Of a stretch of DNA of 64,000 nt, positions 26,101 through 33,131 are shown one piece after another. Positions within the stretch are counted from its first letter, which is position 1. The number at the start of each line of letters is the position of its first letter. Made by a program: the position numbers and the translations under genes. A model generated the notes under the pieces. It saw only the letters and a program-made list of their open reading frames with translations, was not told the origin of the DNA and did no database searches. The DNA comes from Sphingomonadales bacterium (lineage in GTDB: Bacteria; Bacteroidota; Bacteroidia; UBA7662). The stretch is taken from the NCBI GenBank assembly GCA_016872215.1, contig VHAX01000005.1, positions 1 to 64,000 of the forward strand, given 5' to 3'.

Positions 26101-28167
26101 AGTCGGTTGCTGTGCCGCCAGAATTTGGGCCGACTTCATGAGTTTGAAGATGCGTAAAACAGAACCGGTGTAGACAAGGTAAGCTACGGCAGCATCCAGC
26201 AGGTTGTTGATCAGGGGATCGCCACCCGAGTATAGTAGATTTCCCGATGGGGCTGAAGGTGCATGCGGTGCCACATAGCCTTCCAAGCGCATTAAATACA
26301 TACCCGTGACGCCATTTGATCGATAGTTTTGGTTGCCAATTGGTAAAGGCACGGCACCGGGTACCCAAATTTCGCGGCTGATGTAGATCAGGCGATCGCC
26401 AGGATTGAGCCAAGGAGCTGTCAAACTGGTATCGGCTTGTTGTTGCACACCAATAACACTTCCATTGGTGACGGCCATATTGCGCGATTGCAGTGGCATG
26501 CCCAGCTGGTCGAGGTAGTTCACCCACTGAAGATGGGTTGTGCGGGCTGTGGTGTCGTGGTGATACACAAGCATCTGCCTGGCCGCGGGTGATTGCAAAA
26601 CGTGATTCAACAAATCAGCAATCAGGTCGGTACTTCCTGAGATGTTGAAACGATCCGCTAAGTCGAGGAGGGTATACTGACTGCCCAGAGGTATATTAGC
26701 GCCCCTGTGGGGGGTGGCAAAGGTGGTGAAGAGGCTTACGCCGTGGCAACAGCCGCTATTTTCCATCTCCTTCAGTGCTGTCCGTGCTATGAGTCCCCCC
26801 ATGCTGATGCCCATGCATTCTATAGAAACCGAATTTGTAGAATTCAACATACGGGACTTGATTTGCTCCAACAGGGAAATAAGTGCCCGGGCATTGCTGC
26901 GTATGTCGGCTCGGTTGGTCTGGAAGTCGACGAAAATCAGATCGTAGCCATCGTGCCGTATCGAATCAAGGTAGTCGACCAGGGGGACTAGATAGCTTTG
27001 GTTGTCTGAGGCGATACCTGAACTGAATGCATTCCAGTTGAAACGCCCGAATCCGGAGGCTAGATCTCCGGGCACCTCAGATGGATTGCCCTGAACAAAT
27101 GCCTCCGCCTCAAAGCCCTCCACCAACACATATGGTCGACGCAGTTGCTGGCCATTTCCCTGTCCGTATTTGATATAAGCGGAGGCTTTTCCGTCGGTGT
27201 AGCTAGATAAGGCACCGCAGTTCGGGGTCCCACTCAGCAGGATCTCGTCAGGATTACCCATACGAAGGGTCACCACCTGTATCTGCGCCATGGAAGGCTG
27301 CATCAGCAGGTCTTGTTCGTCGCTCCCCTTCAGCCGTCCGCAGATATTTTTCACACCATCGGTGGAATAATTGATCAGAATGTTTTGTCCTGCTTGCAGC
27401 TGTCGATAGCCCTGTCCATCCCCAAAGTCAACCTCCAATCTGGTGCCGTTCCACACGCCCTGCCACAATTCGGGTGGGAGCTGAACGCGTAGTGCCTGTC
27501 CGGGCAACCGATAGGCCACACGCTCGGTGGCCACGAGCATAAACAAGGCTCTCGAAACCGACCATAGGGCTAATGTTTGGGCATTATTAAACCGCCAGGG
27601 TGTGGTTACTATGGTATACGCGGAATTGGGGAGCGTATCGAGATAGACGGTATCGTTCATTGGCAGGGTTCCCAATCCCAGGCGATAGCGGTCGATCGCG
27701 GCATCGTGGTACACATATGCGCTGTCGAATGCTCCGGGTGCAATCTCCCGAAATGGGACGTGCAGGGCTGCCAGAATCAGGTCGTGACTCCGTTGCCGGC
27801 CGGCCGGCGGCAGCCAACGCGTCGAACCGTATATGGCTTCCCCGGCTAATTGTCGCAGGGAATCGGTCCTGATAGGAAAATGAGTCCCATAACTGCCCGG
27901 TCGGAGCAGACGGTGCATATCGCAGTATTTGTCGAAATCAGCGGTGTCTTGTCGACTATAGCTATAAGCATCTGGGTCGAGCCCTCTTGTATTGCGCATC
28001 AGGCTGAGTGGACTCCGATCAATGAGAATGCCCTCGGGCACATATGGTTGCAGCAGCTGGTATCGATTGATGTGGGCCGTTTCAAAGGCAGTTTGGGCCA
28101 ATATGGGCCCTGCTGTGAGGCAAAATAAGTGCCACACAGCAAATTTTATGATAGATTTGCCGTACAT
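23155..28167 (-). CDS. Giant secreted protein: alpha/beta hydrolase joined to a right-handed beta-helix, with T9SS sorting domain (1,670 aa)
   Basis: A signal peptide ends at ILAQ (residue 25). Residues about 340-640 read as an alpha/beta hydrolase of the lipase type: PYVLVEGF at the first strand, DLIFVDFQ, and the nucleophile elbow CMGISMGG with Ser455, followed by TTFATPHRGAN, as in PGAP1-like lipases. Residues about 950-1,350 contain many short strands with repeated turns (GSRLILSRGSRLIVNNGSRI, GLWLYGQPSIQITRCQFENG) typical of a right-handed parallel beta-helix. A helical region follows, then a T9SS domain (LFPNPGTGVVNL, VTVLDLAGKIVH, AGLYIISISSG). It is exported to the surface; lipase or esterase activity is inferred from the elbow only. 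Confidence 0.85.
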   Translation of the reverse strand: MYGKSIIKFAVWHLFCLTAGPILAQTAFETAHINRYQLLQPYVPEGILIDRSPLSLMRNTRGLDPDAYSYSRQDTADFDKYCDMHRLLRPGSYGTHFPIRTDSLRQLAGEAIYGSTRWLPPAGRQRSHDLILAALHVPFREIAPGAFDSAYVYHDAAIDRYRLGLGTLPMNDTVYLDTLPNSAYTIVTTPWRFNNAQTLALWSVSRALFMLVATERVAYRLPGQALRVQLPPELWQGVWNGTRLEVDFGDGQGYRQLQAGQNILINYSTDGVKNICGRLKGSDEQDLLMQPSMAQIQVVTLRMGNPDEILLSGTPNCGALSSYTDGKASAYIKYGQGNGQQLRRPYVLVEGFEAEAFVQGNPSEVPGDLASGFGRFNWNAFSSGIASDNQSYLVPLVDYLDSIRHDGYDLIFVDFQTNRADIRSNARALISLLEQIKSRMLNSTNSVSIECMGISMGGLIARTALKEMENSGCCHGVSLFTTFATPHRGANIPLGSQYTLLDLADRFNISGSTDLIADLLNHVLQSPAARQMLVYHHDTTARTTHLQWVNYLDQLGMPLQSRNMAVTNGSVIGVQQQADTSLTAPWLNPGDRLIYISREIWVPGAVPLPIGNQNYRSNGVTGMYLMRLEGYVAPHAPSAPSGNLLYSGGDPLINNLLDAAVAYLVYTGSVLRIFKLMKSAQILAAQQPTQAPLIMSVALLRSITHSVLQTRVLQQLIQHNIQVNQGAIVARYATRPMDGLDYVAGDFTYTVDLNRSGFFSRREQIMQHGFVSTYSSLNVPGNPFPAVGVCLPQPVEPAAGFEGYISLSGAPDVDNRNSHHAFLYPYLMRQLRVNQLCHQSGYTTAGLPRTLDSTVNFGIHNRNFRLTHTLNRDLRTWPSHITGLGHLGINRWQPLWFSHTSADSLRGQYPIPNSNLICTVDGSCTDPSILVSAGGQITLGDVLPGIQQSATWSFRGGSRLILSRGSRLIVNNGSRIIIEKDGVLEVHAGAEIVLVGDSSILEIRGRVLLGDSARFGFQGNGHIVINHDTTGWAGGPAWIFGRNSGIELLGSRLGQLRARLLSDWNVLQSNAYFTLDQGSIRLEGTSRLQLMGPAHLNRSCLTGDTIRSHRGLWLYGQPSIQITRCQFENGERAITSMQIGAVRGLRITHTRFHNNRTAVETHGKSVQFTSCAARNNHTFWRGYDIEGVSRVQNSEISVGHHGIHVMGQHGAQLAITESRIDSHHTGVMAFGSLQLTAGCASIRYNQTGIYAGNTHLALSADVRNDLRFNQRAIYLEEPDWINLREGGNNFSGSQIYVQGMLSGQAIHCLNPLGLSVYGIDVSGNHMPATHIQQAWQVVDWDGNPVHPVGMGGFSVTGLCSGRQLPHPLAIQITPLRSTRIINLNGRSIPLKQEALAIAAGFSQPNPSLLDRMNALSRCNNLFLSTRSQTLSWNEIDRIILTGLLEAMIQGTSDGLMQLAETTGDYPTMNYLPVNWVLQEIDHRLSYPQMGWSGEVGRLQLRKAHVLRSATRLPEALIVLNRLQNPNRDGWVESARSYWTCTGTLESELILNRISSDDFIRSRLTCDLLTNGLRQGQPTRDLTSGRGEPNIVRYTLFPNPGTGVVNLHRNLTHSFSEVTVLDLAGKIVHKANWLFGVPQLQLTLEDLSAGLYIISISSGEGLNSVLRMVLH

Positions 28168-28208
28168 GATGTTTGGATTTTAGGTGAAACAGAGATCCAG
28201 GGTCATGG

Positions 28209-28238
28209 CAGCCCCACCTCCATGGGGCTGTTTTTTTT
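28209..28238 (+). terminator. Rho-independent terminator on the plus strand, with no plus-strand gene upstream
   Basis: CAGCCCC and GGGGCTG pair perfectly over 7 bp with an 8-nt loop and are followed by eight T on the plus strand. The only annotated gene to its left is on the minus strand and starts 42 nt away. It would stop an antisense transcript running through the 5' end of that gene. Confidence 0.75.
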
Positions 28239-28286
28239 ATGTGAATCGCCCTGCTGGGGTCGCCTACCCCGACGGTTGGGTGATGG

Positions 28287-28403
28287 GTCACATTTCCGGG
28301 GGCACATACCGATCCAGTTCGGCTACACACCGGTGTTTGGCCTCGTGAATAAATATAGGGCCCTAAGGGGATGGGTCATGGTCCACCCCCGGAATCATGT
28401 GAC
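28287..28403. repeat. Long inverted repeat in the leader of the beta-helix gene
   Basis: GTCACATTTCCGGGGG (28287-28302) pairs with CCCCCGGAATCATGTGAC (28386-28403) apart from a 2-nt bulge, around 83 nt. It could fold into a long hairpin in the untranslated leader. Confidence 0.6.
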
Positions 28404-28467
28404 GTATGGATTGGTCTTTAGTCAACCCTAAGGTTCAAAGGCCAATAATTATAAATCCTATTGCGGA

Positions 28468-28899
28468 TCAGGGTGGGTCTACGAACAGCATCTTCGATTG
28501 TTTTTTTCGGTGGCTGAGAGCCGCCCCTTCCAGTCCGGTCGTATAGCCCGCTGGCAGTGAGTCGATCCACAGGGTGTAGTATTCGGGAGGCTGAGGCAAT
28601 TCGAGCCATGTCCGAATGGTTCCTGTACTATCGGTACGAAGGTGGGTCCATAGAATAGGCTGGTGAAAAGGAGGCAGCCCACCCTCCCGATAGATTCCGA
28701 TTCTCATAGCCTGCACAGTTTTTATCGCTCCTCCCTTTTCCCACACCGTAACGTGTAACTCGACTTGGTAGGGCGGACCATCGCGACTGCACCCAAGTAA
28801 AATATAGGGCAACAACAGGTAGATCAAAAACTTTTTCAGGCTTGCGTACGATACTGAATTGCCTAAAAAATAAAGTTCATGGGGTCTTTGGGTAATCAT
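28468..28899 (-). CDS. Small lipoprotein of unknown function
   Basis: The 143-residue protein has a basic-hydrophobic signal (LKKFLIYLLLPYILLGC) with a lipobox ending in Cys at residue 37, so it is a predicted envelope lipoprotein. The mature part is about 105 residues with beta-type alternation (VELHVTVWEKGGAIKTVQAM, TIRTWLELP) and might be a small immunoglobulin-like or transthyretin-like fold. It is not a recognised family. No closer start codon exists between residue 1 and the signal, so 28899 is kept. It is upstream of the beta-helix T9SS gene on the same strand with a structured 300-bp gap. Confidence 0.65.
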   Translation of the reverse strand: MITQRPHELYFLGNSVSYASLKKFLIYLLLPYILLGCSRDGPPYQVELHVTVWEKGGAIKTVQAMRIGIYREGGLPPFHQPILWTHLRTDSTGTIRTWLELPQPPEYYTLWIDSLPAGYTTGLEGAALSHRKKQSKMLFVDPP

Positions 28900-29016
28900 G
28901 ACTCAATCTTTTATTCAAAATTAAGACCGGCCTCTCTATACCCCAAATCCAATTTGCCTTTTGTCGGATGCACAAAAAAAAACATCAAGAACACAAAAAA
29001 TAATTTAATTCTATTC

Positions 29017-29047
29017 TTGCACATAGTATGCATGCATAGTATATTTA
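29017..29047 (+). promoter_or_regulatory. Promoter of the fad operon with a palindromic operator in the spacer
   Basis: TTG at 29017-29019, a 20-nt spacer, and TATATTTA at 29040-29047 fit the Bacteroidota TTTG-N19/21-TAnnTTTG pattern with one mismatch at the last base. The spacer contains the imperfect palindrome TAGTATGCATGCATAGTA (29024-29041) with a perfect ATGCATGCAT core, the size of MarR-type operators. Binding here would block the promoter of the marR gene that starts at 29076. Confidence 0.65.
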
Positions 29048-29075
29048 GCACCCTTATCAAACCCAATAGTGCTGC

Positions 29076-29537
29076 ATGTACAAACCCCGAAAAACCGTTT
29101 GCTCCGTTGCTAGAATGGCCTGGATGAACATCTCCCGTATGTACAACAGCGAGGCCCAGGCCTATGAACTGAGTACCTCAGCTGCTTTCCTATTGCTTCA
29201 TTTGGGGGAGGAAGGCACGCAAGTGGGACAACTCGCAGGCCTGCTCGGCATGGAAGCGTCGAGCATGACCAGGATCCTGCGCAGCATCGAAAAAAGGGGT
29301 TGGGTCGTGCGCAGCCGACAGAATGAACAGGATCGCAGGGAAGTCAAGTTGATGTTAACCCCGGAGGGACAAGCCGCACGGCAGATTGCACGGGATTATG
29401 TAAGAAAATTTAATAGACATGTACAGGATCTCGTTTCGGAACACGATCTGCAGGCCTTCTACCGGGTGAGCGATGCCATTCAGCGGGTGGTGCAACAGAC
29501 CCTGCTCCCCGATACCATCCTCCAATCCCAACTTTGA
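29076..29537 (+). CDS. MarR-family transcription regulator, probable repressor of the fad operon
   Basis: The 153-residue protein has the MarR winged-helix pattern: helical dimerisation segments at both ends, recognition helix region VGQLAGLLGMEASSMTRILRSIEKRGWV, and the wing SRQNEQDRREVKLMLTPEGQ. It is the first gene before FadN-like, FadA and acyl-CoA dehydrogenase genes and ends 14 bp before the next start, so it belongs to the same transcript. In other bacteria such regulators sense acyl-CoA; that is an inference here. A palindrome inside its own promoter spacer makes autorepression likely. Confidence 0.9.
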   Translation: MYKPRKTVCSVARMAWMNISRMYNSEAQAYELSTSAAFLLLHLGEEGTQVGQLAGLLGMEASSMTRILRSIEKRGWVVRSRQNEQDRREVKLMLTPEGQAARQIARDYVRKFNRHVQDLVSEHDLQAFYRVSDAIQRVVQQTLLPDTILQSQL

Positions 29538-29551
29538 ACCCCTTCCCAGCC

Positions 29552-31936
29552 ATGAAATATTCCATAAACCATGCCACCGTGCTCGGATCGGGCATCATGG
29601 GATCACGCATCGCTTGTCACCTTGCCGGCGTGGGCATACCAGTTCTTCTACTCGACCGCGTGTATGAAGCCGCTCCGGATGCGCCAGCCGGCATCCCCGT
29701 CAACCGAAACCAGATTGTTGAGGACTCTCTCCAAGCCGCCATCAAGAGCAGCCCCTCCCCGCTTTATCACTCTTCATTCGCCAAACGCATACAAACCGGC
29801 AATTTTGAAGATAATTTGGGGGGAATCGGTCAGAGTGATTGGATTGTTGAAGTCATCGTAGAGCATCTTCCGGCCAAACAGCAGTTGTTTCATAAAATCG
29901 AGCCCCATCGTAAGGCAGGGAGCATCATTTCATCGAATACCTCCGGCATCCCCATACAATTGATGAACGCCGGAAGAACAGAGGATTTCCGTCGTCATTT
30001 CTGTGGAACCCATTTTTTCAACCCGCCCCGCTATCTGAAGCTGCTGGAGATTATTCCTGGTCCGGATACCGACCCATGGGTGGTCGACTTTATGCTGGAT
30101 TTTGGATCACGCATTTTGGGAAAGACAACGGTTCTTGCCCGCGATACGCCCGCATTCATCGCTAACCGTATGGGTGTGTTCGGTATAATGGCTCTGCTTA
30201 ATACTATGGAACGGACCGGGCTCAACATCACAGCGGTCGATCAATTGACCGGACCCCTTGCAGGGCGCCCCAAGTCGGCCACCTTCCGCACCTGTGATGT
30301 GGTGGGCATCGACACCCTCGCACGGGTGGCCAAAGGGGTCGCTGAGCATTGTGCAGACGACCCTGACAAACATCTGTTTTCCTTCCCGCCATTCCTCGAA
30401 CACATGCTTGAACAGCAGTGGCTGGGGGATAAAACGGGACAGGGTTTCTACAAAAAAACGCGCTCAACCGATGGCGGAAAGAAAATTCTGGCCCTGAACC
30501 TGAAGTCACTCGAGTACGAGGAACAAGCCAAAACCAAGTTTCCCCTGCTCGACCCGATCCGACAGGAAGAGAACCTGACCAAACGACTGCCATTATTGGT
30601 ACAGATGCCGGACCAGGCAGGCGAATTCTACCGCATCAATCTATCGCATATGTTTCGTTATGCTTCGCTGCACGCCATGGAAGTGGCGGAAGAATTGTAT
30701 CGCATTGACGACGCTATGATGGCTGGATTCGGCTGGCAAATGGGGCCCTTTGCGAGTTGGGACGCCGTTGGGGTGCAGCAAATGATTCAGCTGATGAAAC
30801 TCTACGGCACTCCCCCCGCTATATGGGTCGATGAAATGTTGGACAGGGGATGTGATACCTTTTATCGTTTCACAGCGGAGGGCAAGGAGGTATACCAACC
30901 CTCCGCGGGAAGCTACTTGCCCGTCCCCGGAAGTCGCAGTGTCGTGCGCCTCGAGCTGCTGCGTGGCACAAATACCCTGTGGAAAAATGCAGGATGCAGT
31001 GTAATCGACATCGGCGAAGGCATATTAAATCTGGAGTTCCACACCAAGATGAATACCCTAGGCAGTGAGATCATTTCGGGTTTTCACCAGGCTGTTAACC
31101 GTGCCGAAAAGGATTTCAGGGGATTGGTGATCGGCAACGAAGGAGAAGTATTTTCGGCTGGAGCCAACCTCGGAATGGTATTTATGCTGGCTGTAGAGCA
31201 GGAATACGAAGAATTGGACATGGCGATCCGGGCATTTCAGCAATTCACCATGCGCGCCCGCTATAGTTCCATTCCGGTTGTGGTGGCCCCGAGGGGACTC
31301 ACACTGGGTGGGGGTTGCGAATTGACGTTGCACGCGGATGCGGTACAGGCCGCGGCCGAGACCTATATCGGACTCGTGGAATTGGGAGTTGGTGTCATTC
31401 CGGGAGGCGGGGGTACCAAAGAAATGGCGCTTCGGATCTCGGACCGCCTGCAAACCGGAGAAGTGCCCTACGCGCCCCTCCAAAAGGCCTTTATGAACAT
31501 CGCCACCGCCAAAGTGGCCACTTCTGCCTATGAGGCATTTGACCTCGATTATCTGCGAAGGGGCGACCGGATTTCAGTGAATGAGCGCACCCACCTGACG
31601 GAAGCCCGTCAGCTGGCCATCGATCTGGCGGAAGCTGGCTACTGCAAGCCAGCGCCACGCAAGGATGTAATGGTGCAGGGACGAGGCGGAATGGCGCTCT
31701 TCATGGCGGGAATCAATGGAATGAGAATGGGAAATTACATCTCCGATCACGACCGCAAGGCAGCTACCAAGCTGGCCTATGTCATTTGCGGTGGAGATTT
31801 GTCGCAGCCCCAGCCGGTCTCCGAACAATACCTCCTCGATCTCGAAAGAGAAGCCTTCCTATCACTGCTCGGTGAAAAAAAGACCCTCGAACGCATACAA
31901 TCCGTACTCAAAACTGGCAAACCTCTCCGAAACTAA
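29552..31936 (+). CDS. 3-hydroxyacyl-CoA dehydrogenase / enoyl-CoA hydratase, FadN-like
   Basis: This bifunctional beta-oxidation enzyme has the order dehydrogenase first, hydratase second, opposite to E. coli FadB and like FadN of Bacillus. The Rossmann motif GSGIMGSRIACHLAGVG is at the start, with the substrate-domain signature GTHFFNPPRYLKLLEI near residue 150. A second C-terminal dehydrogenase helix domain sits at about 360-420. The hydratase domain spans about 500-720, with SAGANLGMVF (oxyanion) and VELGVGVIPGGGG. Start ATG 29552 (MKYSINHATV) is preferred over a TTG 18 bp upstream that overlaps marR. fadA starts 6 bp after the stop. Confidence 0.93.
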   Translation: MKYSINHATVLGSGIMGSRIACHLAGVGIPVLLLDRVYEAAPDAPAGIPVNRNQIVEDSLQAAIKSSPSPLYHSSFAKRIQTGNFEDNLGGIGQSDWIVEVIVEHLPAKQQLFHKIEPHRKAGSIISSNTSGIPIQLMNAGRTEDFRRHFCGTHFFNPPRYLKLLEIIPGPDTDPWVVDFMLDFGSRILGKTTVLARDTPAFIANRMGVFGIMALLNTMERTGLNITAVDQLTGPLAGRPKSATFRTCDVVGIDTLARVAKGVAEHCADDPDKHLFSFPPFLEHMLEQQWLGDKTGQGFYKKTRSTDGGKKILALNLKSLEYEEQAKTKFPLLDPIRQEENLTKRLPLLVQMPDQAGEFYRINLSHMFRYASLHAMEVAEELYRIDDAMMAGFGWQMGPFASWDAVGVQQMIQLMKLYGTPPAIWVDEMLDRGCDTFYRFTAEGKEVYQPSAGSYLPVPGSRSVVRLELLRGTNTLWKNAGCSVIDIGEGILNLEFHTKMNTLGSEIISGFHQAVNRAEKDFRGLVIGNEGEVFSAGANLGMVFMLAVEQEYEELDMAIRAFQQFTMRARYSSIPVVVAPRGLTLGGGCELTLHADAVQAAAETYIGLVELGVGVIPGGGGTKEMALRISDRLQTGEVPYAPLQKAFMNIATAKVATSAYEAFDLDYLRRGDRISVNERTHLTEARQLAIDLAEAGYCKPAPRKDVMVQGRGGMALFMAGINGMRMGNYISDHDRKAATKLAYVICGGDLSQPQPVSEQYLLDLEREAFLSLLGEKKTLERIQSVLKTGKPLRN

Positions 31937-31942
31937 CCGATT

Positions 31943-33118
31943 ATGAATGCTTATATAGTAGCAGGATTCCGCACCGCTGTTGGCAAGGCCGGCAAGGGTG
32001 GATTTCGATTTATGCGGCCGGATGATCTTGCCGCAAAGGTCATTCTACATCTCCTCGCCGAAACTCCCGAGCTTGATCCACTTCGGGTAGACGATCTCAT
32101 TGTTGGAAACGCTGTTCCAGAGGCTGAACAAGGCATGCAAATGGGCAGAATGATTGCCTTGTTGTCGCTGCCAAGGGAAGTGCCGGGAATGATAATCAAT
32201 CGCTATTGCGGGTCGGGATTAGAAGCAATCGCCTTGGCCTCTGCCCGCATTCATTCGGGACAGGCCGACTGCATCATCGCCGGTGGCACCGAATCGATGA
32301 GCCTGGTGCCTGTTATGGGGTGGAAAACGGCCCTCAACTACGACATCGCTGCATCGCACGCCGATTACTACACTAGTATGGGACTCACCGCAGAGGAGGT
32401 TGCCCGGGAGTACGGCATTGCCCGGGATGAACAGGATCAATTCGCGCTGGAATCGCACCGAAAGGCTATTGAAGCAATCGAATCAGGACGTTTTCGGCAA
32501 GAAATTGTGCCTGTAGAGGTGGAGGAAATCTATGTGGACGAGCGTGGTCGCAAGAATCGTCGTAGTTGGGTGGTGGATACTGATGAAGGTCCGAGAAAGG
32601 ATACGACCACCGAAGCACTGGCGCGCTTGAAGCCTGCGTTTGCTCAGGGTGGTACAGTCACAGCAGGGAATTCATCGCAGACCTCCGACGGTGCCGCCTT
32701 CGTGATCCTGATGTCGGACCGGATGGTGAATGAACTCAACCTCAAACCCGTGGCACGCATGTTGTCGTATGCAACACGGGGAGTGGAACCCCGACTAATG
32801 GGCATGGGACCGGTGGCGGCTATCCCTCTGGCACTGAAGCAAGCCGGTCTGAGTCTACAAGACATTGAACAAATTGAACTGAATGAAGCCTTCGCAGCCC
32901 AAGCCCTCGGTGTAATTCGTACGCTGGATCTGGATACGAACCGCATCAACCCCAACGGTGGTGCCATTGCTCTTGGCCATCCACTGGGTTGCTCCGGTGC
33001 GAAGCTGAGCATTCAGTTATTCAATGAAATGCGGCGACGCAAACAACGCTACGGGCTGGTAAGTGCCTGCGTGGGCGGTGGTCAGGGCGTAGCCGGCGTA
33101 TTCGAGCGACTCTCATAA
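31943..33118 (+). CDS. fadA: Acetyl-CoA acyltransferase (3-ketoacyl-CoA thiolase)
   Basis: This enzyme carries out the last step of beta-oxidation, cleaving 3-ketoacyl-CoA with CoA to give acetyl-CoA. Catalytic elements are in place: the nucleophilic Cys in NRYCGSGLEAIA, the His of NPNGGAIALGHPLGCSGA, and the second Cys in SACVGGGQG. Asn-Glu-Ala-Phe-Ala (NEAFAAQAL) is also present. Length 391 is standard. It is placed 6 bp after the FadN-like gene and 13 bp before the acyl-CoA dehydrogenase, so it is in one operon. Confidence 0.95.
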   Translation: MNAYIVAGFRTAVGKAGKGGFRFMRPDDLAAKVILHLLAETPELDPLRVDDLIVGNAVPEAEQGMQMGRMIALLSLPREVPGMIINRYCGSGLEAIALASARIHSGQADCIIAGGTESMSLVPVMGWKTALNYDIAASHADYYTSMGLTAEEVAREYGIARDEQDQFALESHRKAIEAIESGRFRQEIVPVEVEEIYVDERGRKNRRSWVVDTDEGPRKDTTTEALARLKPAFAQGGTVTAGNSSQTSDGAAFVILMSDRMVNELNLKPVARMLSYATRGVEPRLMGMGPVAAIPLALKQAGLSLQDIEQIELNEAFAAQALGVIRTLDLDTNRINPNGGAIALGHPLGCSGAKLSIQLFNEMRRRKQRYGLVSACVGGGQGVAGVFERLS

Positions 33119-33131
33119 ACTTACAATACCC

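Larger units (their letters stand above)
28168..28467. other. 300-bp intergenic leader region with strong secondary structure
   Basis: No open frame of note. The region lies between the lipoprotein gene and the beta-helix gene, both on the minus strand. It holds an opposite-strand terminator (28209-28238), a long inverted repeat (28287-28403) and a palindrome ACACCGGTGT near 28327. Base composition is G/C-richer than other gaps. Confidence 0.7.
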
